DNA from: an uncultured Eubacteriaceae bacterium
GTDB taxonomy: Bacteria; Bacillota; Clostridia; Lachnospirales; CAG-274
Assembly (NCBI GenBank): GCA_938042265.1
Contig: CALIRN010000077.1
Coordinates: forward strand, 1-5,240
Direction of reading: 5' to 3'
DNA length: 5,240 bases
How positions within the stretch are numbered: the stretch's first letter is position 1; each line of letters begins with the position of its first letter. This document shows, piece by piece, positions 1-5,240 of this stretch. A program made the position numbers and the translations under genes. Under the pieces are notes generated by a model that saw only the letters and a program-made list of their open reading frames with translations, did no database searches and was not told the origin of the DNA.

Positions 1-128
1 AACGTATTGCCACTCGTGCAAAAGCTCTGAACCTGGATGCTATCCATGACACTGTACACGAAATGTGCAAGGACGAAGCCAGACACGGTAAGGCTTTCAA
101 GGGCTTACTTGACAGATACTTCGGTTAA
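1..128 (+). CDS. Rubrerythrin-type peroxidase, C-terminal 41 residues (5' end outside window)
   Basis: Only the 3' end is present; the frame opens at base 3 and ends with TAA at 126-128. The 41 visible residues look like the last helix of a rubrerythrin diiron four-helix bundle. An ExxH element (E25, H28 of the visible part, in KDEARHGKAF) matches the family's iron-ligand motif, followed by the typical GLLxRYFG ending. No CxxC rubredoxin knuckle follows the diiron helix, whereas classical rubrerythrins carry that domain at the C-terminus. This suggests the clostridial 'reverse' architecture, with rubredoxin at the N-terminus, which acts as an NAD(P)H-linked hydrogen peroxide reductase in the cytoplasm of anaerobes. 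A rubredoxin-less variant is equally compatible, because the N-terminus is not visible. The gene is convergent with the minus-strand operon and shows no functional link to it. Confidence 0.85.
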   Translation, partial: RIATRAKALNLDAIHDTVHEMCKDEARHGKAFKGLLDRYFG

Positions 129-153
129 TTACAATTTTATAAACTTCTCTGGG

Positions 154-180
154 AAAAGTGCCTGTTTTCAGGCACTTTTT
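154..180 (+). terminator. Rho-independent terminator of the rubrerythrin gene
   Basis: A perfect 11-bp stem (154-164 with 169-179) with a TTTT loop starts 25 nt after the stop codon. The GC-rich core is GTGCCTG/CAGGCAC, and the descending arm ends in five T. The run of A at the start of the ascending arm gives a T-run on the other strand, so it could also stop minus-strand transcripts that read through the operon's own terminator. Confidence 0.9.
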
Positions 181-194
181 CATTTCACGCATAT

Positions 195-225
195 TTGACA
201 AAAAAATAACAGGTAACGGTATAAT
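195..225 (+). promoter_or_regulatory. Promoter-like sequence (TTGACA, 19-bp gap, TATAAT)
   Basis: Both hexamers match the sigma-A consensus exactly: TTGACA at 195-200 and TATAAT at 220-225. The 19-bp gap is wider than the preferred 17, and no TGn extension precedes the -10, so strength is uncertain. Transcription would start near 232 and run into DNA with no plus-strand gene, towards the convergent operon. In DNA this AT-rich such matches can occur by chance. The hairpin at 297-317 on the same strand makes a short transcript conceivable. Confidence 0.35.
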
Positions 226-296
226 ATTTAATAACTGCACTGTCTGATAATATATATTTTACAACTTTTTTTAAAAATAAATGCAATAATTTTTAC

Positions 297-317
297 GGAC
301 TGATTATAGTCCTTTTT
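297..317 (+). terminator. Small terminator-like hairpin in the intergenic region
   Basis: GGACT (297-301) pairs with AGTCC (308-312), with a possible extra G-T pair (302 with 307), followed directly by five T at 313-317. The stem is short (5-6 bp) and is only a moderate terminator candidate. It lies about 85 nt downstream of the predicted start from the 195-225 promoter-like site. Confidence 0.35.
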
Positions 318-492
318 AACAAGCCCATCATAAATATACAAATTCAAATCAGCTGCCGTCTTATGAATATAATCTTTCAGGCTTAAATGCAATGAGAACG
401 TCAGTACAAATACCATTAATACTTTTCGCAAAATACACCGGATTGCATGGTTAGGGATATTATGAATATATAAAGAAATAATTTTTATAAGC

Positions 493-534
493 AAAAAATT
501 ACCATAGACAAAGCAGACTAATGCCTATGGTAAT
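493..534 (-). terminator. Rho-independent terminator of the ABC transporter operon
   Basis: A perfect 10-bp inverted repeat (525-534 with 498-507) is followed on the minus strand by six T (498-493, the first of them also the last base of the stem). It begins 12 nt past the stop codon of the last operon gene. The 17-nt interior can form a further 3-bp GCA/TGC helix (513-515 with 522-524). The stem is AT-rich, so it may be less efficient than the facing plus-strand terminator at 154-180, which can act as a backup. Confidence 0.8.
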
Positions 535-546
535 GTATATTTTATA

Positions 547-1599
547 CTAATTTAATGACCTTACAGTCTTTAACACAAAACAAAGCGCCACAATAACGGA
601 TGTACCAATAACAAGCACGGACATATCCGCCAAATAATAATAAGGCGCAAAAATATACCTTACACAGACAAGTTGCGGCAAAATTGCCGTAATATCAATA
701 AATACAGGGCACAGGATAAGACTGCCCAAAACAAGGATTGGCAGCAATCCGCATATAAGTGAAGTTCTGCCAAACAATGCTTTTATTATTGCACAGTAGC
801 CTGTAGTAAATACCGCATATAATAAAAGTCTTACTATATACAATAAATTTATATTTTTCATTGCTGCAATAGCTATGGCAGAGCAAACTGAAAGAATTGT
901 CACAGCGGCTATCACATTCATTATGCCAAAGGGCACACTGTTGTTTTCATCCTTAAGCCATATATTAATTCCCAGTACCCCTCCAAGCATAATATACAAA
1001 GCCAACAGACCTCCCAGGCTGTCAGTATTGACATTATTATCCTCTTCATTTATCAAAGGACTGTCTGTATAGCCGTATTCAATGCTTATCGCCTTGCCCT
1101 GACTTAAATAATCATTATAGTACTGCCTTAATTTTTCCCTGTCATAGCTGATATTTTCCCTTTGCAGGTAATCTTCTGCAATATCGGGTGAGTAAAGCTT
1201 TGCAAACACAGCAAAAAGGGCTTCGTTCGCCACCTCCGTAAGCATTGATGAGGGTGCTTTTAAACAGATAATTGCGCCATTTTTATTATCAGTTATATCT
1301 GTGAAAATATCCTTTGAAAGAATATAGCCACAGTTAAGTGTTTCATTTTCCACATCTCGACTTAAAGCTTCCGCATTGTCGTATGCGATAAATTTAACCA
1401 TTCCGTCGGCAGAAAACAAAGCTGCCTCCAGCTCCTTATTGTCCTGACAGTAAAAGCCCGCCTTAAGACCTCTTGCGTCACTTGTATTTACAGAGCCAAT
1501 AAAGGGAATAAGCAAAGGAATTATTACGGCAGCAATAATAAATGAGGGACTTTTCAGACATCTTTTAATATAAATAATAAAAATACTTAAATATCTCAT
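547..1599 (-). CDS. ABC-2-type transporter permease, second subunit (350 aa)
   Basis: This is an integral membrane subunit of an ABC exporter. The layout is that of ABC-2 permeases of the NatB/LnrM-LnrN kind: one membrane segment near the N-terminus (about 18-36), an external domain of about 155 residues (38-193), then five hydrophobic segments (about 195-215, 224-246, 250-275, 279-300, 323-345). The basic residues K12, R13 and K16 before the first segment fit an inside N-terminus. The frame is open upstream to 1680, but I place the start at ATG 1599-1597. It overlaps the previous gene's TGA in a 4-base ATGA and has an AGGTGG ribosome binding site 7 nt upstream; a longer start would lie deep inside the upstream permease gene. 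The overlap suggests translational coupling and equal amounts of the two permeases. It is clearly different in sequence from the other permease, so a heterodimer is likely. Substrate unknown. It is the last gene, ending 12 nt before the terminator. Confidence 0.85.
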   Translation of the reverse strand: MRYLSIFIIYIKRCLKSPSFIIAAVIIPLLIPFIGSVNTSDARGLKAGFYCQDNKELEAALFSADGMVKFIAYDNAEALSRDVENETLNCGYILSKDIFTDITDNKNGAIICLKAPSSMLTEVANEALFAVFAKLYSPDIAEDYLQRENISYDREKLRQYYNDYLSQGKAISIEYGYTDSPLINEEDNNVNTDSLGGLLALYIMLGGVLGINIWLKDENNSVPFGIMNVIAAVTILSVCSAIAIAAMKNINLLYIVRLLLYAVFTTGYCAIIKALFGRTSLICGLLPILVLGSLILCPVFIDITAILPQLVCVRYIFAPYYYLADMSVLVIGTSVIVALCFVLKTVRSLN

Positions 1600-2783
1600 A
1601 CATCTGCCACCTCTCTGTATATTTGAACAAGAAATGTAACTGCATATATTCCGACCAGTGTGATAAAATAAACCGCCCATGAGCCAAACACAAAATTTTT
1701 CATAAAAATATTTGACAGACAGTCAAACAACACATATACGGGACTGTAACAGGTGAAATGTGCCACACTATCCGGCAAAAATGCCTCCGGCAGTACTGCG
1801 CCGCCCACAAAGGCAGATACAAGCGTTATTACAAATAAAATCAATGCTCCTGCCCAAGGCGAAAACACAGTATATATTCCGCATACCAGCGCCGATATCA
1901 GTATAACGGCAAGAGCGATTGCACCAATATCAAATCTCATATCTGTTCCTGCTGCATAAACTCCGCCCATGACAACAGCCGTAAGCATAATATAAAAGAC
2001 AATTACGGTAATATTATTTGCCGCAAAGAGGACTGCCCTGCCCATCCCCTTTCGCTTTACGGCTTCAGCAAATGCCTTATTTTCTCCACCTATGGTAAAA
2101 CCCAGACACATACCGCAAAGCAGCATAATAACAATAACTGCCATAATACCATAATACTTTGAAAGGCTAAGCACATCAGAAGCCGAAACCTGCCTTTCTC
2201 TAAACAGCTCCTCCCTTGGCAGGAAAATATCAAAATATACCATATTAAAATCCTGATTTTTTTCCTCCAAAAGCGGGCTGTCTTTATCATCTACAGCATA
2301 ATATGCGCCCTGAACAGCCGCCTGTACATCAGCAAGCATACCTATACCATTATCGGCAAGGTCCTTAAACACCTTGGCATACAGTCCGCTGTTTTCCGGC
2401 ATTATAACTTTTGCCGGAGTATTTTTTCCGTGTACAATATCCTGTATAAAGTGATATGGCAGTATTACTGCCGCATCAAGCTCACCGTTTTCAAGCATTT
2501 CAAGTGCCGCTTCCTCATTATCCACATAGCTGAAATCACAGATAGTCTCCACGCTCTTTATATTTTTAAGCAAATTAAGTGCAATGTCAATATATTTATC
2601 CTCCTCGGGACGCACAACCCCCACCTGTTGCTTAACTACGGTATTTTCCTTATAAATAAACTTATCTGCTCCAAAGGCAAAAATCCCCATAATAAAGCAA
2701 AGAGCCAAGGCTCCTGCCAAAACACCCGGCAGAAACCTCAGCATCCTTTTAATTTTTAACAATGTCAGTTTTATAAAAAACAT
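1596..2783 (-). CDS. ABC-2-type transporter permease, first subunit (395 aa)
   Basis: This is a membrane-spanning subunit of the ABC exporter. It starts with a basic amphipathic stretch (K5, K10, K12, R13, R16) and a first membrane segment (about 17-38). An external domain of about 170 residues follows (40-208). Five more hydrophobic segments follow at about 210-231, 250-275, 285-306, 309-333 and 366-387. Before the last segment lies a stretch with GGAVLP (327-332), LPD (336-338) and a YSPVY element (346-350), resembling the conserved glycine/proline region seen late in ABC-2 permeases. The ATG at 2783-2781 has an AAGGA ribosome binding site (2791-2795) 7 nt away and lies 13 nt after the preceding stop. 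The external domain is mixed alpha/beta in character (VGVV; AAVILPY), as in the ABC2_membrane_3/YhgE-like group. The gene ends with the TGA that overlaps the next start. The family call is firm; the substrate cannot be read from the sequence. Confidence 0.88.
   Translation of the reverse strand: MFFIKLTLLKIKRMLRFLPGVLAGALALCFIMGIFAFGADKFIYKENTVVKQQVGVVRPEEDKYIDIALNLLKNIKSVETICDFSYVDNEEAALEMLENGELDAAVILPYHFIQDIVHGKNTPAKVIMPENSGLYAKVFKDLADNGIGMLADVQAAVQGAYYAVDDKDSPLLEEKNQDFNMVYFDIFLPREELFRERQVSASDVLSLSKYYGIMAVIVIMLLCGMCLGFTIGGENKAFAEAVKRKGMGRAVLFAANNITVIVFYIMLTAVVMGGVYAAGTDMRFDIGAIALAVILISALVCGIYTVFSPWAGALILFVITLVSAFVGGAVLPEAFLPDSVAHFTCYSPVYVLFDCLSNIFMKNFVFGSWAVYFITLVGIYAVTFLVQIYREVADV
1607..1612 (-). 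promoter_or_regulatory. Ribosome binding site that fixes the start of the second permease
   Basis: The minus strand reads AGAGAGGTGG, with AGGTGG at 1612-1607, then 7 nt to the ATG at 1599-1597. It lies within the coding end of the first permease and supports the short (350-residue) form of the second permease over the longer open frame. Confidence 0.7.
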
Positions 2784-2796
2784 AGCTAATTCCTTT

Positions 2797-4425
2797 TTAG
2801 CTTAACTGCATCATAAGCCCAAAAATTCCACGCTGAATGTCCGAATAAATATCCTCAAATTCACTTTCCGAAATCTCAAGTATTCTGACAATATCACCCT
2901 CAGGCTTTTCAATCTCTCCGTCAAGCTTATCAATACTTAAATCATAGCTGAACTCGCCCAAAGACTCTCCCTGGCTTTGAATTTTCATACTTGGGGCATC
3001 AAACTTTATACCAATATCAGATTGGTTAAGGTAACCAGCTATATCAAAGGCCATACCTTCAATGCCATCACCGTCCAAATTTAATGATGCGGCAATATCA
3101 CCTGTTAATTCGTTGTAATTGCTTTCAAACTTAATTGTTGCTTCACTCTCAGAGCTATCCCCAAAAGATAAAGAATAGCTTTCCTTAAGAGTATCCGACT
3201 TTTCAATACTGTCAGAATAAGCTGCTACACTTGGATTGCCAATGCCGTTGTCAAGGCTAAGTTTAATATCAAGACTATTATCTGTATCAAGCCCCCCTGT
3301 AACCGTAAACTTTACGGTATCACCATCGTAGGTTACATCAGCAATAATTTCACTGTCAACTATTATACCCTTATTAACATAAAATACTGCCGTAACATCA
3401 CCTATTATTGTTTTTGTTGTTATATCCTCGATTGTATCGTTATATTCCTGCATAAACTCATCAGGGCTTGAATATCCTTCTGTGGCATATTTAACCGCTG
3501 CCGAATCCTTAAGCTGCTCCTGTACTGCCTCACAGTTATAAATCTGTGAAAGCGTACCGGCAAAACAGTTTGTAGCGGCGGCTGACGGTATATCAACGGT
3601 ATAGCCCTTGCACTTAACTGTTCCGTCCGCCAGTTCTATGTCCTTTGCATCAGCCTTTCCATACTTCATAGCCTTGGTAAGCGCCTCAAGGTTTTCAAAA
3701 TAGATTTCAGCAATTTCCCTACTCTCATCACCTACCTCTGCCTTGTCAAAAACCTTAAAGGAAATGTCCTCCTGCGTATCTATGTCAGCCTCCTCAAGAT
3801 AATGTGAAAACACAGGAGATGCCTTTATCTGACCTAAAATATCCTCTGTCGATACCGAAAAAATAGTATCGCAAAGCATAGGCATATTTAACAGTATTAC
3901 CTCATTATCAGTATAAGCATTAATCACATCCAGATTAATACCATTATAATTGCCTTTAATACTGAAATTACCCTGCTTTGAAGCATTGTCCACATTCATT
4001 ACAGTGTTTATGCCAATACCGTTAAGCTCCTCACTGTCAGGCAAATTTTCCACCTTAAAGTTCTGACTTACGGTATAGCTGCCATCTTCAAGAATTGTTT
4101 TAAGCTCAGGTGAAACAATATTTTTAAATACACTGTCACGCTGTGCCAGCGCCGTACCTGTAGTCGCAAAAGCCTTTTTAAGAGCCTTTTCCGGGCTTGC
4201 CGCACCCATTACTGCCGCACCTGCAACAATTACCGCAGCTACTGCTGCCACACCTGCAATTATGTGAACCTTACTCTTTTTAACCGGCTCATCCATAATC
4301 TCATCTGTTTGCGTATTTATAGCTTCAGACTGCATAGAGGTTATGCTTTCACCCTCCTGCATATGTGCAGTTACCTCTTCATTATTATCCTGTTCATTGT
4401 TTAAAATGTTGTTTTCATCACTCAT
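2797..4425 (-). CDS. Single-pass membrane protein with large extracellular domain, ABC-exporter partner (542 aa)
   Basis: I do not recognise a named family with confidence. Residues 1-48 are acidic and polar with 13 Asp/Glu and no Lys or Arg. A KKSK cluster (49-52) precedes one Ala/Val/Gly-rich membrane segment (about 53-76), so the tail should be inside and the remaining 465 residues outside. There is no cleavable signal peptide or lipobox. The outer part opens with a helical stretch (77-110), then many alternating polar/hydrophobic strands (115-185 and 340-500) separated by a more helical middle (195-340). It ends in a short helix with a hydrophobic tip (IFGLMMQL, 534-541). Four cysteines (185, 272, 287, 298) could form disulfides. 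The strand pattern recalls half-barrel lipid carriers such as LolA or LprG/LppX, but this is an impression, not a homology call. The ATG at 4425-4423 has a GGGGAG site 9 nt upstream and follows the ATPase stop by 18 nt. Its place between ATPase and permease genes implies a role in the same transporter: substrate capture, transfer, or sensing. Confidence 0.75.
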   Translation of the reverse strand: MSDENNILNNEQDNNEEVTAHMQEGESITSMQSEAINTQTDEIMDEPVKKSKVHIIAGVAAVAAVIVAGAAVMGAASPEKALKKAFATTGTALAQRDSVFKNIVSPELKTILEDGSYTVSQNFKVENLPDSEELNGIGINTVMNVDNASKQGNFSIKGNYNGINLDVINAYTDNEVILLNMPMLCDTIFSVSTEDILGQIKASPVFSHYLEEADIDTQEDISFKVFDKAEVGDESREIAEIYFENLEALTKAMKYGKADAKDIELADGTVKCKGYTVDIPSAAATNCFAGTLSQIYNCEAVQEQLKDSAAVKYATEGYSSPDEFMQEYNDTIEDITTKTIIGDVTAVFYVNKGIIVDSEIIADVTYDGDTVKFTVTGGLDTDNSLDIKLSLDNGIGNPSVAAYSDSIEKSDTLKESYSLSFGDSSESEATIKFESNYNELTGDIAASLNLDGDGIEGMAFDIAGYLNQSDIGIKFDAPSMKIQSQGESLGEFSYDLSIDKLDGEIEKPEGDIVRILEISESEFEDIYSDIQRGIFGLMMQLS

Positions 4426-4443
4426 TTTTTAATTCTCCCCTCA

Positions 4444-5103
4444 TTACATTAATTTAGCAATTTCATTTACGGAAAGTGACTTGTCAACAGGCACAAGCAC
4501 ACCCTCCTTTATAATATAAAGCTTTGTACAAAGCTCTATTTCCGCCTCAATATGGGTAGTCATTACCACAGTGCCGCCGTCCCTGATATAGTCCGAGAGG
4601 TAATCAATTATTTCCGCTCTTCCTCTTAAATCAAGGGCCGTACCCGGTTCATCAAGTATAAGCACAGGAGGGTTTGCTGCAAGAGCTATTGCTATGGAAA
4701 GACGCCTTTTCATACCTCCCGACAGTCCGCTTACCGTTTTATCCATATACTGCTCTATTCCAAGCCGTTTAATTTCCTTACGGCTAAGCAGCTCCTTAAG
4801 GCTTGTACTGCACCACAGCCTGAGATTATCCCTACAGCTCAGCTCCTCAATTAAAGGATTGGTCTGGGGAACATAGCCTGTATACCTGCAGCATACACCC
4901 TTATTGCCTAAAGCCAACTCATCATTATAATACAGCTTACCGCCGTCTGCACGCCGTACACCTGCCATAATTGTAAGCAAAGTTGTTTTGCCGCAGCCAT
5001 TGGCGCCTAAAATACCTATACACTCACCCTTATCCGCAGTAAAGGTAATATCCCTTAAAACCGTATTTTTATATTTTTTACTGATGTGCTCTGCTCGTAT
5101 CAT
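4444..5103 (-). CDS. ABC transporter ATP-binding protein (219 aa)
   Basis: This cytoplasmic ATPase would power the two downstream permeases. All standard motifs are present: Walker A GANGCGKT (33-40), Q-loop Q80 in YVPQTN, signature VSGLSGGMKRR (124-134), Walker B VLILDEP (147-153) with catalytic E152, a D-loop TALD (155-158), and switch H184. At 219 residues it is a bare nucleotide-binding domain without the C-terminal extension many exporter ATPases carry. The general type is the CcmA/NatA/LnrL-like group. The frame stays open further upstream, but I choose ATG 5103-5101. It has GGAGGG 5 nt before it, the protein begins directly with the usual IRAEHISKKY strand, and the longer version would start inside or upstream of the promoter. 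The gene ends with tandem in-frame stops (TAA then TGA, 4446-4441), the second merging into the next ribosome binding site. It is the first gene of the operon. Confidence 0.95.
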   Translation of the reverse strand: MIRAEHISKKYKNTVLRDITFTADKGECIGILGANGCGKTTLLTIMAGVRRADGGKLYYNDELALGNKGVCCRYTGYVPQTNPLIEELSCRDNLRLWCSTSLKELLSRKEIKRLGIEQYMDKTVSGLSGGMKRRLSIAIALAANPPVLILDEPGTALDLRGRAEIIDYLSDYIRDGGTVVMTTHIEAEIELCTKLYIIKEGVLVPVDKSLSVNEIAKLM

Positions 5104-5108
5104 GTCGG

Positions 5109-5114
5109 CCCTCC
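5109..5114 (-). promoter_or_regulatory. Ribosome binding site of the ATPase gene
   Basis: GGAGGG on the minus strand sits 5 nt before the ATG at 5103-5101. It is the strongest such site in the operon and decides the start against a longer open frame that reaches into the upstream hairpin. Confidence 0.85.
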
Positions 5115-5126
5115 AATATATTATAA

Positions 5127-5155
5127 ATTGTAACATAACACCCCATAAAATGCAA
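5127..5155 (-). promoter_or_regulatory. Likely operon promoter with extended -10
   Basis: On the minus strand an extended -10, TGT-TACAAT (5135-5127), matches five of six -10 positions plus the TGn element. A poor -35 match, TTGCAT (5155-5150, three of six), lies exactly 17 bp upstream, so the extended -10 probably carries the promoter. The start would fall near 5120, giving a leader of about 17 nt that contains the ribosome binding site. A TATAAT at 5126-5121 is also present, but transcription from it would begin at the ribosome binding site, so I prefer the first. No clear operator repeat is seen. Confidence 0.6.
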
Positions 5156-5171
5156 TAAATTTTACATTTAT

Positions 5172-5198
5172 AAAAGGCACTGCAATGCAATGCCTTTT
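5172..5198 (-). terminator. Hairpin terminator upstream of the operon, probably ending a preceding minus-strand gene
   Basis: AAAAGGCA pairs with TGCCTTTT (5191-5198 with 5172-5179). A 3-bp inner helix TGC/GCA caps it with a 3-nt loop. On the minus strand the position between the helices (5190 with 5180) is a U-G wobble, making a continuous 12-bp stem. On the plus strand it would be an A-C mismatch. The descending arm ends in TTTT then ATAAAT, a moderate U-run. It insulates the operon promoter from upstream transcription. Confidence 0.6.
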
Positions 5199-5206
5199 CA
5201 TTACGG

Positions 5207-5240
5207 TTATAAGAGTATGCAGATAAGTCCGCCGCTGCCC
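5207..5240 (-). CDS. Possible 3' end of a preceding minus-strand gene
   Basis: One minus-strand frame reads GSGGLICILL and ends in TAA at 5209-5207, 8 nt before the hairpin at 5198-5172. That arrangement is what the end of a gene followed by its terminator looks like, and the residues could be a hydrophobic C-terminus. With eleven codons, including the stop, the coding status cannot be proven. The other two minus-strand frames remain open here, and a plus-strand ATG at 5217 lacks a good ribosome binding site. Confidence 0.25.
   Translation of the reverse strand, partial: GSGGLICILL

Larger units (their letters stand above)
181..492. other. AT-rich intergenic region without a supportable gene
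   Basis: This stretch lies between the two convergent transcription units and is much richer in A and T than the flanking genes. On the plus strand the only ATG frames are 2 to 20 codons long and lack a ribosome binding site. On the minus strand one frame stays open for about 88 codons (494 down to 228). Its only upstream start is a TTG placed at the T-run of the operon terminator, no purine-rich ribosome binding site precedes it, and its product is not recognisable. The region also contains a promoter-like pair and a small hairpin, listed separately. It could be plain spacer, decayed coding DNA, or the site of a short RNA. Confidence 0.6.

Noticed and set aside
361..470. Repeated TTATGAATATA at 361-371 and 460-470 as a regulatory direct repeat
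   Set aside because: Only two AT-rich copies about 100 nt apart in low-complexity DNA; chance is sufficient.
228..494. 88-residue minus-strand frame as a gene
   Set aside because: TTG start at the terminator's T-run, no ribosome binding site, AT-driven composition and no recognisable product; kept only as a finding about a possible remnant.
875..1072. 65-residue plus-strand frame
   Set aside because: Antisense to the second permease and without its own ribosome binding site.
1600..1680. Longer N-terminus for the second permease (27 extra residues)
   Set aside because: It would lie deep within the upstream gene; the ATGA overlap with a well-placed ribosome binding site is the better start.
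1753..1959. 68-residue plus-strand frame
   Set aside because: Antisense shadow of the first permease's membrane segments.
2430..2759. 109-residue plus-strand frame
   Set aside because: Lies wholly antisense to the first permease gene, which has clear membrane segments and a good start; composition is that of a complementary-strand shadow.
4520..4535. Perfect 16-bp palindrome AGCTTTGTACAAAGCT as an operator
   Set aside because: It lies inside the ATPase coding region, encoding part of ELCTKLY with ordinary codons, far from any promoter; most likely coincidence.
5104..5190. Longer N-terminus for the ATPase (29 extra residues)
   Set aside because: The extension starts with TTG inside the hairpin, crosses the promoter and ribosome binding site, and does not look like an ABC ATPase N-terminus.

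Overview
The window reads as a low-GC, anaerobic Firmicute, most likely a clostridial gut-type bacterium (Lachnospiraceae or a relative). The evidence is the AT-rich intergenic DNA, strong GGAGG-type ribosome binding sites, an extended -10 promoter, and the tail of a rubrerythrin whose diiron domain lies at the very C-terminus. The lineage is an inference from gene character, not from a marker gene.

Layout: positions 1-128 (+) hold the last 41 codons of a rubrerythrin-like peroxide-detoxification gene, closed by a strong hairpin terminator (154-180). Positions 181-492 are AT-rich and hold no gene I can support. They do contain a consensus-like but wide-spaced promoter (195-225, +) and a small terminator-like hairpin (297-317, +), which together could bound a short RNA. 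Positions 493-534 are the terminator of a convergent operon on the minus strand.

The operon runs from about 5120 down to 547 and has four tightly packed genes: an ABC-transporter ATPase (5103-4444), a 542-residue single-pass membrane protein with a large external domain (4425-2797), and two different ABC-2-type permeases (2783-1596 and 1599-547). Gaps are 18 and 13 nt, and the two permease genes overlap by the 4-base ATGA. A promoter and a strong ribosome binding site precede the ATPase. Upstream of these sits another hairpin (5172-5198), probably ending a preceding minus-strand gene of which only a few codons might be visible.

Working model: the ATPase drives a heterodimer of the two permeases, in the general style of LnrLMN/NatAB/BcrAB-type exporters. 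The anchored 542-residue protein supplies a large beta-rich domain outside the membrane that may bind substrate, or a lipid, for the transporter. The ATPase and permease assignments are firm at family level. The substrate and the role of the anchored protein are unknown, and that protein is the most novel part of the window.
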